Below, piece by piece: positions 8,403 to 17,248 of a stretch of 64,000 nt of DNA; the stretch's first letter is position 1; each line of letters begins with the position of its first letter. This stretch comes from Bacillus pseudomycoides. Its GTDB lineage: Bacteria; Bacillota; Bacilli; Bacillales; Bacillaceae_G. The DNA lies in NCBI RefSeq assembly GCF_022811845.1, contig NZ_CP064266.1, positions 4,464,001-4,528,000 of the forward strand. The letters are read 5' to 3'. A program made the translations under genes and the position numbers. Under the pieces are notes generated by a model. That model was not told the DNA's origin. It searched no databases and saw only the letters and a program-made list of their open reading frames with translations.

Positions 8403-8792
8403 TCAATTCCCTGTATAATACTCCAATCCACACCGTCTTCTAACCTATTTTCAAGTTCTGCTAATAACTGAATCCCTTCTTGTTTAATACCCGCGTCATA
8501 TCCATTAACCTCAAAATATCTTTTTATATTTTGTATACCAATAATATGTACTATACATTACCTTATGTTTATTTTCTTTCGCGATTATATTCACTACATT
8601 ATTACTTAAAAAATTATAATAACCCCAAAGTTTCTTTAACATCACATCACGAATTATCTTGCTACTAACCTCATTCTCTTTATCTCGTTCCATTAATTTT
8701 TTCAATTCCAATTCATTTATTATTTCCACTATGTTATCCCTTGTTATCTTTTTCCGTCCTCGCTCGTGTTTATTATATTCTGATTCTTCCAT
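8384..8792 (-). pseudogene. hypothetical gene, frameshifted near its 3' end
   Basis: The frame from ATG 8792 (with AAAGGA upstream) runs to 8511 and ends in KYKKIF. The next frame then carries about 44 coding-looking residues (EVNGYDAGIKQEGIQLL and onward) to a TAG at 8384, followed by a terminator. The total of 409 nt is one more than a multiple of three, as expected for a single-base shift near 8515. The product is lysine-rich and helical with no family I recognise. It follows the Imm22-like gene within 16 bp of that gene's restored stop, so it is probably another immunity-type gene. Confidence 0.5.
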
Positions 8793-8805
8793 GGAGCCCA
8801 TTCCT

Positions 8806-9199
8806 TTACCATCTATCATCAGCAATTACAGTATATTGAGCAACACCAATACACTCCAATTCGTTATTTTTATATGTAATCTTTTTTTCTAGCGTTATAT
8901 TCAAAATTATAAACTAGAATTGCTGTATTACATTCTTTATTAAAATTAATGTTATCAAATTGTTCAGTAAATTGTTCGTAATATGAAAAGCCCTTCAGTA
9001 AATCTTGGATATTATTTACCGGTGATTGACCAAACCATTTCTTTTCAACTAAATCACGATCGTAATAACCTAAGTTAAAATGTCGTTCGAATATAGAGGG
9101 TATACTATCTCCATCTTCCGTATATTTAATATTCGTATAGTTTTCAAGCTCATCATTACTCTCAAAATTCCCAATCCATACTGTTACTTTTTCATTCAT
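8806..9199 (-). pseudogene. Imm22-like immunity gene frameshifted at an A7 tract
   Basis: The start at 9199 has AAAGGGGG just upstream. The N-terminus (KVTVWIGNFESNDELENY) and the DGDSIPSIFERHF and YYDRDLVEKKWFG segments match the Imm22 (formerly DUF4284) family as I know it. Translation as given stops at 8870 after a run of seven A. Removing one A restores about 26 more residues (TYKNNELECIGVAQYTVIAD) to a TAA at 8806. That extension looks like a normal strand-rich Imm22 end. The call is therefore a homopolymer frameshift, either real slippage or a sequencing artefact. Confidence 0.65.
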
Positions 9200-9318
9200 C
9201 TTATACCCCCCTTTCATTCTCTTGGCGAGGCGATTTTTCGGTTCTTTAATTTACCATTTCTATGATATGCACTACTGCGTATGAACCATAATAGACCTTT
9301 ATCGGAACTACCTAACCC

Positions 9319-9888
9319 TCAATTTATAGATTCCCTGCTAACATGAAAAGGATCCACCTGATTCTTTTCTAATAATTCCTCAAATTTCTCTGTACCATAT
9401 TTTACAAAATATTCATATTCCGATTCTGAAATAAAAAATGCCAGCAAAACTTTACCATCTTTTTCTGTATTTCCAGTAAGTACATGACCATATTCTTCCG
9501 GAAAAGCAAATGGTTCCGTAAAATAAACTGCACTTTTATTGTATTTTTGAACAAAAGACTTATCAATACTTTCAATCCCACTAATTGCTGTTCCCCGGCC
9601 TATTTCTATTCTATTACTTATACAATAAAATAAAGCATTTGCAAGAATATATCCCGTACTACGAAATGCTCCATCAACTACCATTGAAACCTCAACATTA
9701 TCCCCTACTATTTCTTCATATTTACTAACTCCAAGTGTATTAAAAACAAGACATTGTTCAAATACATTTTCATATTTCAAAATTTGTATACTTGGCATAT
9801 CCTTACCAATTTTAAACACTTCTCGGTCCATTGGTTCACCTAAGTATTTACTATAATGATCATAATACAGCTCTCCATATTGAATCAT
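9319..9888 (-). CDS. SUFU-domain immunity-type protein
   Basis: A 189-residue protein resembling bacterial suppressor-of-fused domain proteins. The N-terminal YYDHYSKYLGEP segment and the C-terminal FISESEYEYFVKYGTEKFEELL block are typical. In bacteria this family is found as immunity proteins next to polymorphic toxins. No toxin gene is adjacent. It is soluble with no signal peptide. It is a shorter, ankyrin-free relative of the split gene at 7089-8249. The start is at the first ATG, which is preceded by a weak AAAGGAG-like site (rc of CTCCTTT at 9899-9905). Confidence 0.65.
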   Translation of the reverse strand: MIQYGELYYDHYSKYLGEPMDREVFKIGKDMPSIQILKYENVFEQCLVFNTLGVSKYEEIVGDNVEVSMVVDGAFRSTGYILANALFYCISNRIEIGRGTAISGIESIDKSFVQKYNKSAVYFTEPFAFPEEYGHVLTGNTEKDGKVLLAFFISESEYEYFVKYGTEKFEELLEKNQVDPFHVSRESIN

Positions 9889-10012
9889 TCTTTGAATTCT
9901 CCTTTATACGTTCCATTTCCATCTTTATACACATGAATTTTTATTCTTTTCTCCTAAAGGCTATACAGCTGAATTGATAATCCCTTTAACGAACTTAGAA
10001 GACTGTTTAACT

Positions 10013-10586
10013 TTACTCCTCATATAAATAATCAAGAAATTCATTTATATTATTAGCTAAAAAATACATGTTTTTCATGCCATCGTGCTCTTCATCATGA
10101 GCCCAATGAAAAATTTTTTCACAGTATTCCTCATTGATCCCCAAACATATCTGATTACCACCAGGATCATCTGCAATTGGTATAAATCCCATATCTAAAA
10201 GATCATCAAAAAAATCTATTATTTTCTCCAAATTATCATACATACTCCCAATTCCATAGAAAATATTTAATACACTTTCTCCTGCATCATCAGAGATTTT
10301 ATACATACTTGCCTTTGGATAGCCTCCATATATGAGTTTCTTTCAATTGCTCTGTCCCAAATAAATCAACTGTTTGATAAAACCCTTTCCAACCATTAGC
10401 ATATCTCAGGAAATCTCTATACTTTTGATCAAGTTTGTATCCTATTTTTTTCTCAACAAGGCAAATCTCTGCCTCATTTGCTCCAACCTCCGGAAAGTGA
10501 TGCGGCCATATTTGCTCCACATCCTGTTTCATCAATTTCTGCTTCATCGCTACCATTGTCGATATATGACCCTTCCAGTTTGTCAT
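10013..10586 (-). pseudogene. recombinant SUKH (SMI1/KNR4) immunity gene remnant
   Basis: Two overlapping frames each hold part of a SUKH-superfamily protein. The first (10586-10299) has a typical N-terminal half with ANGWKGFYQTVDLFGTE. The second (10306-10013) has a C-terminal half from another subfamily (DDPGGNQICLGI, IFHWAHDEEHDG). Reading the second frame upstream gives YGGYPKASMYKI, which is the Asn-Gly-Gly-type motif of a different SUKH protein. The sequence therefore switches gene family and frame at about 10320-10335. It looks like a deletion or recombination between two neighbouring immunity genes. It is probably non-functional, although the two halves could be made separately. Confidence 0.7.
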
Positions 10587-10740
10587 CGTTGAAGCCCCCT
10601 TTTATAACCAAAATATTGTATAGCATAACGAATATCAATTGTAAGATCCGTATTCAAGATAGACTCTATATGTATACTACTTATCATTCACTAGACAACT
10701 TTTCCAATTATTGTTTTGGTGAATAGCAACCTAAGATTTA

Positions 10741-11211
10741 TTAATGAAGCATGTCCAGAAACTGTTGAAAAGTATTTGTAACATGATAAACTACTGGCTC
10801 AAGCTCAGCAGAATTTTCATGATCCCACACACAAACTATAGGACTATTTCTTGATTCGCGAAAATCTAAACATAAAACATCACCAGCAAACAAAACAGCG
10901 ATCGGTAATAAAGCCACTCCTAGTAAATCTCCATCATCTGTAAGCCTCTCATCAAGTCGAGACCATGTTACATCAATATCAAACATGCCACTTTCAAGAT
11001 GTTCTGGAGCTTTAAGAATACACAAGAACCTAATCACTGCATAACTATGACTATTACAAATAAAAGAATTCTTTTCTGGCAAACCACCATTATTCATTTT
11101 TATGAAATCCTTATAATCTAGCGGCAATTCAACTCTCCAAGCCTCTTCTTTCTTAGATATTAAGTCTTCAGATGGTAATGGAAAAATCACTGAATCTTTT
11201 TTTATTCCCAT
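10741..11211 (-). CDS. SMI1/KNR4 (SUKH) family immunity protein
   Basis: About 156 residues with the SUKH signature: WRVELPLDYKDFIKMNNGGLPE near the N-terminus, a central beta-rich region, LPIAVLFAGDVLCLDFR (the typical segment before the core Asp), and a C-terminal helix NTFQQFLDMLH. SUKH proteins neutralise diverse nuclease and deaminase toxins. The ATG at 11211 is preferred because GAGGAG lies 8 bp upstream; a GTG at 11220 is possible. No cognate toxin is nearby. It appears intact, unlike its downstream neighbour. Confidence 0.8.
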   Translation of the reverse strand: MGIKKDSVIFPLPSEDLISKKEEAWRVELPLDYKDFIKMNNGGLPEKNSFICNSHSYAVIRFLCILKAPEHLESGMFDIDVTWSRLDERLTDDGDLLGVALLPIAVLFAGDVLCLDFRESRNSPIVCVWDHENSAELEPVVYHVTNTFQQFLDMLH

Positions 11212-11445
11212 AAAACACACTCCTCTTTTCTATTTTCGTAGCGCAACAACTTATATTTTATACTATAAGATTATTTATAAAATAAAGAGAATTCTCATGA
11301 AACAATGAGTTTAAGAATAGTATGCGTCCAAATTTAGGAGGTTAATCCGATTGGGCGCTTACGTAACTAGCTATATTTCAGACTCATACCTCCATATGAA
11401 TAAAGGACTAGGTTAATTACAACCCAGCCCTATATTTCTACTAAT

Positions 11446-11790
11446 TTACTTTTGCTTTGTATATCGAATCGTTTGATAAGACTCTACATCAAACATTTGA
11501 ACCTTTTTGTCACCGAAACTTTGAATTGTTAACGGTATGTCTTTTCTAGCAACATCGGAAGGTTTACCATCTAGGATTGATTCCTTAATGTGTATTTTTA
11601 ACATATAACCGTTATTTGTATACTCACAAGTTCCTGCAACATAATCACCTTTACTCGGATATCTACCCTTTTCATACAATTCAAATGTTCCATCTTCTTT
11701 TAAGATAAGTGAAACAGTAAAATTACCGTCTTTCTCAAAACCCCAAGTATCTGCTAATTCTTTACCATCAAAGTTGCTTCGTAAATTGTA
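11446..11790 (-). pseudogene. 5'-truncated gene, paralogue of remnant at 43642
   Basis: The open frame starts with a TAG at about 11790 and has no ATG before residue 38. It encodes a beta-rich protein (GKELADTWGFEKDGNFTVSL onward) ending in SYQTIRYTKQK. The remnant at 43642-43880 ends FNTIKYVKQK with matching spacing. It probably lacks a signal peptide and N-terminal segment. I do not recognise the family; a secreted or lipoprotein origin is a guess. An ATG-initiated 77-codon product from 11679 is possible. Confidence 0.45.
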
Positions 11791-11831
11791 CTATCCTCGT
11801 GTAGCAATATAAAACAAACTATATTCTCCTT

Positions 11832-12566
11832 CTAGATAACTGTTTTTTCCTCCATAACAGTATTCCTATTCACTATATTCAAGTAGAAATGCGATACTGT
11901 TGTAATATAGTATGGATAGATCCAAAGAAACGGGATACCAAGTGTAAAAAATCCGATGATAATCCCTAAAATAAACCATCCGATAAAACTTAACGATAGT
12001 AGGAATAAATCTAATTTATGTCCTTTCATCAGTTCTTGGCTCTTTTTAATTGCTTCACTCGCTGTATATTCTGGATGATCTAACAAAATATAGTAAGCCA
12101 TAGAATAAGAGATAAATTTTATAATACCTGGTACAATTAATAATACACTCCATAAAAGTGTGTATACAGTCATTAAAATAATCACCTTCATAGATCTAAA
12201 CACATTACTTTTTCGAAATCCTTCAAATAACTCACCAATTGTAGTAGATTCTTTTTTCGCTAAACGCAATGTAACTTTAAAATACCCATAATTCATAATG
12301 CCTTGTACAGCTATTAAACAAATAAATAGAGCAGCGAAAACAAGTAAATAAGAAAAAGCACCTACTGCATTTAACTTTTCGTCTCCTGTAATCGAATAAC
12401 TAGAATTCATTGTTTCACTTAATAAGATACCCAGTAACAACAGTGGAAATCCTATAATAAACATACCAGCCCTGGAAATGACATGATAAAGAAACGATGA
12501 CAATACCCCCAATCCCCATCTGTCTTTTAATGAAGATAAGGCCGCTTTTTTTAAGTCACTAATCAC
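11832..12566 (-). CDS. DUF975 family membrane protein
   Basis: An integral membrane protein with about five to six hydrophobic segments. It matches the DUF975 family pattern: N-terminal DLKKAALSSLKDRWG, central SMKVIILMTVYTLLWSVLL, and LLDHPEYTASEAIKKSQELMKGHK before the last two helices. The function of the family is unknown. The GTG at 12566 is chosen as start because GGTAGGATC lies just upstream and the conserved region begins there; an ATG at 12617 would add a basic 17-residue extension. It is not obviously part of the immunity clusters on either side. Confidence 0.8.
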   Translation of the reverse strand: MISDLKKAALSSLKDRWGLGVLSSFLYHVISRAGMFIIGFPLLLLGILLSETMNSSYSITGDEKLNAVGAFSYLLVFAALFICLIAVQGIMNYGYFKVTLRLAKKESTTIGELFEGFRKSNVFRSMKVIILMTVYTLLWSVLLIVPGIIKFISYSMAYYILLDHPEYTASEAIKKSQELMKGHKLDLFLLSLSFIGWFILGIIIGFFTLGIPFLWIYPYYITTVSHFYLNIVNRNTVMEEKTVI

Positions 12567-12789
12567 TTTGATCCTACCTTTCAATTTTTTCCTCTTATAT
12601 GAATTACTTTTACACAAGGAATAATAGCATATTTTAACAATATTGACATTATATATAATTCCATTAATATCTAAATGAATGATGAAACTTTTCCAAAAGT
12701 GTTATTTTTAAGTAAGTATCAAATTCAGTACTTCTAATGATTTTTTATAAAACTACTTGACTAATCTTAGTATGTTTATTTTAAATCTA

Positions 12790-12870
12790 TTAATTATGTA
12801 ATTTATTTAAAAACTCAGTGAATGTACTTGCTGCATAAAGCCCATTACCAAACTGCAGTCATTCTATAAT
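12790..12870 (-). pseudogene. C-terminal tail of a SUKH-type gene
   Basis: A short frame ending in ASTFTEFLNKLHN followed by a stop resembles the last helix of SMI1/KNR4 proteins (compare NTFQQFLDMLH of the gene at 10741). Nothing upstream continues it. The stretch 12618-12789 holds no gene I can see. Confidence 0.35.
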
Positions 12871-12874
12871 ATCT

Positions 12875-13156
12875 TTAATTAAGTTCTAAATGATCCAAAA
12901 CACTCTGAATTAGCCATTTCAGTTTTTCTTCATTCATCTTTCTCATACCATATTTTTTAACGAGTCCGTGAACCATATCCCAATCTTCTATGTGCAAAAT
13001 TAGCTTTAACTCTGCACGAAGTTTTTTAAGATACTCCATATTTTCCAATGAGTTAAAATCGTGAATAAATTTATCCAATTCATCATAATCCGCACTTACG
13101 TTAAAATAGCATTCAAGAAAATATTTAAAAGTTTCAAAGTTCAATTTCTGATTCAA
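12875..13156 (-). CDS. CdiI-like immunity protein
   Basis: A 93-residue helical protein. The sequence FKYFLECYFNVSADYDELDKFIHDF and the following LKKLRAELKLIL recall the CdiI_2-type contact-dependent inhibition immunity family (small, acidic, all-helical). There is no toxin next to it. The start ATG is preceded by a GGGGGAAAC stretch that can act as ribosome binding site. It is the last member of the first immunity patch. Confidence 0.6.
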   Translation of the reverse strand: MNQKLNFETFKYFLECYFNVSADYDELDKFIHDFNSLENMEYLKKLRAELKLILHIEDWDMVHGLVKKYGMRKMNEEKLKWLIQSVLDHLELN

Positions 13157-13366
13157 GTTTCCCCCTCTTACTAAAGTTATTTTACGATTAAAAGATTAAT
13201 CATAACTCATAAAACTATTCTAGAATTAGCGATATCTAGTTTTTTAATACACGCATAACTTCAAATATCTGTTAAGTTAATATGTTAATACTTTCCCTAA
13301 ATAAACAGGCTTTTATTTTCTTATTCACTCCATACACTGGTTAGTAAAAAAGTATTCGTCATATCT

Positions 13367-13648
13367 ATGGTTCTATTCTCTAGTTCATTTGCATTCATGT
13401 ATGCACCATTACTTGATTCTTGCATTTGTACAATCGAGAAAGAAAAAACAGGAACAGCAATCGGGTTTTATAATTTAACACTCAATGTCGCGATGTCAAT
13501 CGGTATTGCCTATACAGCAGCAATGATGGATCATTCCGCAATGCGCCAAAGCTTCCTAGGAATTGCAAACAATGCGGACGCTTCCATGTTTAGCAATATC
13601 CTATTCATTCTCCTACTCATTGCCCTTTTCAGTTTATCTCTATACTGA
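13367..13648 (+). pseudogene. MFS transporter C-terminal fragment
   Basis: The frame encodes about 93 residues corresponding to the last two or three membrane helices of a drug-type MFS transporter (TGTAIGFYNLTLNVAMSIGIAYTAAMMD, then SNILFILLLIALFSLSLY). The first ten or so helices are missing and no ribosome binding site precedes the ATG. An intrinsic terminator follows. Confidence 0.7.
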
Positions 13649-13731
13649 ATATTAGTAGGACGAAAACCGACAAAATAGATATATTGTCTATTTGTTAACT
13701 AGTCATATAGAATAACGATTCTTTCATAATT

Positions 13732-13766
13732 AGAACCCTAAAACGAGAAGTTTAGGGTTCTTTTTT
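13732..13766 (+). terminator. intrinsic terminator
   Basis: AGAACCCTAAA (13732-13742) pairs with TTTAGGGTTCT (13751-13761) and is followed by a T-run. Confidence 0.85.
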
Positions 13767-13848
13767 ATAATTTATAAAATATAAGAGATGTTTTAGACTT
13801 GATGCTTCCGCCTAATTATGTAAGTACAAACTATACAATATGTAACTT

Positions 13849-14019
13849 CTAACCATTCTTCCTTAATCTTCTTCTCTCTTTTTCTAACCGTCTAAAAATC
13901 ACACATATAACACCGCCCGCCACTGTAAACAGAATGCCAGGCACCAATAATAAAAGTCCCCCTCCACTCATCCAAATTAACGCTATTCCTAAAATCAAAC
14001 ATATAATTCCAATTATCAT
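13849..14019 (-). CDS. small two-helix membrane protein
   Basis: A 56-codon gene starting at ATG 14019 with AAAGAGGT upstream, ending at TAG 13849. It encodes two hydrophobic segments (MIIGIICLILGIALIW and GGGLLLLVPGILFTVAGGVI) followed by a strongly basic tail (FRRLEKERRRLRKNG). The layout suggests an inner-membrane peptide with a cytoplasmic charged end. It is divergent from the hscC-like operon. No function can be assigned. Confidence 0.65.
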   Translation of the reverse strand: MIIGIICLILGIALIWMSGGGLLLLVPGILFTVAGGVICVIFRRLEKERRRLRKNG

Positions 14020-14182
14020 CTGACCTCTTTACCACCCTTTACATAAAATTTCCCCATGTTTGTAAAAACATTCTGATGAAATTATACCTCTTCACTTATA
14101 ACAAACTCAACACTACTAAACTATCTGTTTCTCCCCCTTTCCTTCAAGAAATAAAACCCTACGATTCCATTTTTCTCATACC

Positions 14183-14204
14183 ATATATTATTATAATAAT
14201 ATAT
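14183..14204. promoter_or_regulatory. 22-bp AT palindrome upstream of hscC-like operon
   Basis: ATATATTATTA at 14183-14193 is the perfect complement of 14194-14204. It lies 34 bp upstream of the Hsp70 start and overlaps plausible -10 sequence. It could be a regulator site; there is no CIRCE element. Confidence 0.4.
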
Positions 14205-14237
14205 AGTATGATAAAGTAAAAACGAGAGGAAATTATT

Positions 14238-15941
14238 ATGGCAACGATTGGAATTGACCTAGGAACAACGAATAGTTTAGTAGCCTATTGGACGGATCAT
14301 GGTGCAGCCCTTATCCCAAATGCACTTGGCGAATATCTTACACCATCTGTCATCAGCGTTGACGAGAGCGGTGAAGTTTTAGTCGGACGCATCGCCAAAG
14401 AACGGCTGATTACTCATCCGCACGTTACAGCATCAACGTTTAAGCGATTTATAGGAACAGAGAAAAAATACGAGTTAGGTATGTATACATTTTCTTCAGA
14501 AGAACTTTCATCTTTTATCATTCAATCTTTAAAACAAGATGCAGAAGCTTATTTAAACGAAGCGGTTACTGGTGCTGTCATTAGCGTACCTGCTTATTTC
14601 AACGATGCTCAGCGCAAAGCGACAAAACGAGCTGCTGAAATTGCTGAATTAAAAGTTGAACGTCTCATTAGTGAGCCAACGGCAGCTGCTATCGCTTACG
14701 GACTGTATCAGGAAGCGGCAGAGACAAAATTTCTTGTATTTGATTTAGGCGGCGGTACATTTGACGTGTCCATTTTGGAATTATTTGAAGGAGTTATGGA
14801 TGTGAAATCAATCGCCGGCGATAATTACCTTGGAGGCGAAGACTTCACAAACAGTCTCATGTCCTTTTTCTTAGAGTCACACCAGCTCGATTCTGATTCC
14901 CTTGACTCAAAAACACTATCTTTAATTTATACACAAGCAGAACGTTGCAAACTAACACTATGTAATGAACCTGCCGCAAATATGAAAGTCGTTATTCATA
15001 ATAAGACGTACGAAACTCGCATCAATAGAAGCGAATTTGAAAAATTAGTAACCCCGCTTCTCTTACGGCTTCGCTATCCGATTGAACGCGCACTTCGCGA
15101 TGCGTCGCTAAACCCTAAAGATTTAGATGCTGTCATTCTAATTGGCGGTGCGACAAGAATGCCGCTTATCAAATCTGTCATTTCTAAAATGTTCGGACGC
15201 ATGCCTCATGCGAATATTAATCCTGATGAAACGGTTGCTTTAGGTGCTGCGATTCAAGTTGCTTTAAAGGAACGAAACAAAGCACTAGAAGAAGTTATCT
15301 TAACGGATGTTTGTCCATATACGTTAGGAACTAGTGTTGTTCAAGCATTAGGAAATGGACAACAAGAATCCGGATACTTCTTCCCGATTATTGAACGAAA
15401 TACACCGATTCCTGTAAGTCGAGTGGAACGACTTTATACTGTCAATGATAGACAACACTCCATACTTGTCGATGTTTATCAAGGAGAAAACCGCTTGGTT
15501 AAAAATAACTTAAAACTTGGCGAACTTAAAATTAAAGTCCCTCCTGCTCCTGCTGGACAAGAGGCGATTGACATTCGTTATACATATGACATAAATGGCA
15601 TTCTCGAAGTCGAGGTAATAAGTACAACGACTGGGGAGAAAAAAAGAGCAATTATCCAACAAAATGCCGGAAATCTTACAGAAAAAGAAATTGAAGCTAG
15701 ACTACTAGAATTGAAGGGAATTAAAATTCATCCACGAGACCGGTCCGAAAACCGATTGCTGCTCGCAAAAGGCGAACGGCTCTATGAAGAGTTACTCGGT
15801 GACGAACGTCAGAAAGTCGCGATCTTGTTACAGCAATTTGAAAATGCGCTCACAACGCAAAATGATAAAAAAGTGAAAGAAGCCGCTCATATATTAAAAG
15901 AGCATTTAGAGAATATTGAAAGGTGGATCAGTCATTCATGA
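14238..15941 (+). CDS. hscC: Hsp70-family chaperone, HscC-like
   Basis: A 567-residue Hsp70 homologue. Phosphate 1 motif GIDLGTTNS is at residues 5-13, phosphate 2 motif DLGGGTFD at 169-176, and the adenosine motif GGATRMPLIK lies in the C-terminal part of the ATPase domain. A shortened substrate-binding domain and helical lid follow. It is shorter than housekeeping DnaK (about 610 residues) and close to E. coli HscC (about 556). Its stop overlaps the start of a J-domain gene by ATGA, which makes that protein its likely co-chaperone. A GAGAGGA site precedes the ATG. The substrate is unknown. This is not the dnaK of the hrcA-grpE operon. Confidence 0.92.
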   Translation: MATIGIDLGTTNSLVAYWTDHGAALIPNALGEYLTPSVISVDESGEVLVGRIAKERLITHPHVTASTFKRFIGTEKKYELGMYTFSSEELSSFIIQSLKQDAEAYLNEAVTGAVISVPAYFNDAQRKATKRAAEIAELKVERLISEPTAAAIAYGLYQEAAETKFLVFDLGGGTFDVSILELFEGVMDVKSIAGDNYLGGEDFTNSLMSFFLESHQLDSDSLDSKTLSLIYTQAERCKLTLCNEPAANMKVVIHNKTYETRINRSEFEKLVTPLLLRLRYPIERALRDASLNPKDLDAVILIGGATRMPLIKSVISKMFGRMPHANINPDETVALGAAIQVALKERNKALEEVILTDVCPYTLGTSVVQALGNGQQESGYFFPIIERNTPIPVSRVERLYTVNDRQHSILVDVYQGENRLVKNNLKLGELKIKVPPAPAGQEAIDIRYTYDINGILEVEVISTTTGEKKRAIIQQNAGNLTEKEIEARLLELKGIKIHPRDRSENRLLLAKGERLYEELLGDERQKVAILLQQFENALTTQNDKKVKEAAHILKEHLENIERWISHS

Positions 15942-17236
15942 GCATTTGGGAAACGTTAGAAATTGAGCCTACCGATAATATTGCAGCTATTAAAAAGGCT
16001 TATGCAAAACTTCTAAAGATCTATCATCCCGAAGACGATCCTGAAGGATATCAGAGGCTGAGAGAAGCATTTGATAAAGCGATAAAAAGCGCAAAACAAA
16101 TGAAGACCGCACCTCCCTCTCAACTAGAAAAAACAGATGAAAACGAAGGGAATTCCTATATCCATCCTGTATCTCCTACATGGATGGATGGTGACGCTGA
16201 ACTTGCCGCTACTCTCGTTTCAGAACATCCCGTTCACGCATTTACGGAAAAAATCGAGACGCTGTATAACGATTTCTTTGCACGAATCGAACCGAAAAAT
16301 TGGGAAGACTTATTAAGTTCCGATGTGATATGGGACGTAGAACATGCGGCAGTGATTCAAGATAGATTAATAGAATTTTTACAATATCATTACCATTTCC
16401 CCCGCTCGATTTGGGAACTTCTCGACAATGTATTTCGCTTTAGTGAACAAAGAGAGGAGTTGGAATTTGAATATAGTGAAGAAACGGTACAGTTTTTGCT
16501 AGAGAGAATTAGCGGCGAGAAGGAAATGCGTTATGATGTTTTCAAGAAAAGTGATGATTTAGATTTTGAAGCGTATTTTCATTTACGTGAAGAAGTCCAG
16601 CTCACGCTTATGAATAATAACTTAGAAGCAGCAAAAAGTGCACTCGATTTTGCATACGAGCTTTATCAAGAAGATCCGGAACTTTTACGCATGCAGGGCA
16701 TTTATTATTTGCGCATAGAAAATAAAGAACGTGCGTTACAATCATTCAATGACATACTTGTCATTTGCCCGGATGACCCAGATGGTTTACTTTATCGGGC
16801 CCAGATTTACTATGACCGCGGGCAGTTTGCAGATGCTATCAAGGACTGTGAGCATCTACTGTCGATTGAGCCGGAGCATATGGACGCACAATTCTTAATA
16901 GTGAAGTATTCGTTCGAATCAGGTGATATAGAAACTGTAGCCACTAGGGCGTTGGATGTGGTAAAGCGTTATGTGGAACGCTTCGAATTTCGTTCATACT
17001 GTATTCGAATTCACACTGAAATTCCAGAGAAGAGACAGAAACAAGAAATAAATATGAAGTTTATTATCGGCTATGCGCTATACCTTTTATTTCTATTTAT
17101 TAGCCGCACCTGGGTTTATTTGCTCTTTATGATTCTTATTGTTTTAACCCCATTACCATCTAAATATGCATTACTTCTCCTATTCCCACTTATTTGGGAA
17201 GCATGGAAATTCGTTAGGCTTAAAACATTAGCATAA
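15938..17236 (+). CDS. J-domain protein with TPRs and C-terminal membrane helices
   Basis: The start at 15938 (MSIWETLEI) overlaps the hscC stop. Residues 1-60 form a J domain (IKKAYAKLLKIYHPEDDPEGY), but the canonical HPD loop reads HPE at residues 30-32. A middle region of about 220 residues is mostly acidic. TPR-like repeats follow (AKSALDFAYELYQEDPELLRMQGIYY and two more), then two hydrophobic segments near the C-terminus, so it is probably anchored to the membrane with the J domain in the cytoplasm. The E. coli DjlB/DjlC proteins encoded with HscC have a comparable plan. It probably recruits the adjacent Hsp70. Confidence 0.88.
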   Translation: MSIWETLEIEPTDNIAAIKKAYAKLLKIYHPEDDPEGYQRLREAFDKAIKSAKQMKTAPPSQLEKTDENEGNSYIHPVSPTWMDGDAELAATLVSEHPVHAFTEKIETLYNDFFARIEPKNWEDLLSSDVIWDVEHAAVIQDRLIEFLQYHYHFPRSIWELLDNVFRFSEQREELEFEYSEETVQFLLERISGEKEMRYDVFKKSDDLDFEAYFHLREEVQLTLMNNNLEAAKSALDFAYELYQEDPELLRMQGIYYLRIENKERALQSFNDILVICPDDPDGLLYRAQIYYDRGQFADAIKDCEHLLSIEPEHMDAQFLIVKYSFESGDIETVATRALDVVKRYVERFEFRSYCIRIHTEIPEKRQKQEINMKFIIGYALYLLFLFISRTWVYLLFMILIVLTPLPSKYALLLLFPLIWEAWKFVRLKTLA

Positions 17237-17248
17237 GGAGGAGACAGA

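Noticed and set aside
13367..13648. Intact small transporter
   Set aside because: It matches only the last helices of an MFS protein and has no ribosome binding site.
14166..14237. CIRCE (HrcA) operator before the hscC-like gene
   Set aside because: The TTAGCACTC-N9-GAGTGCTAA pattern is absent; only an AT palindrome is present.
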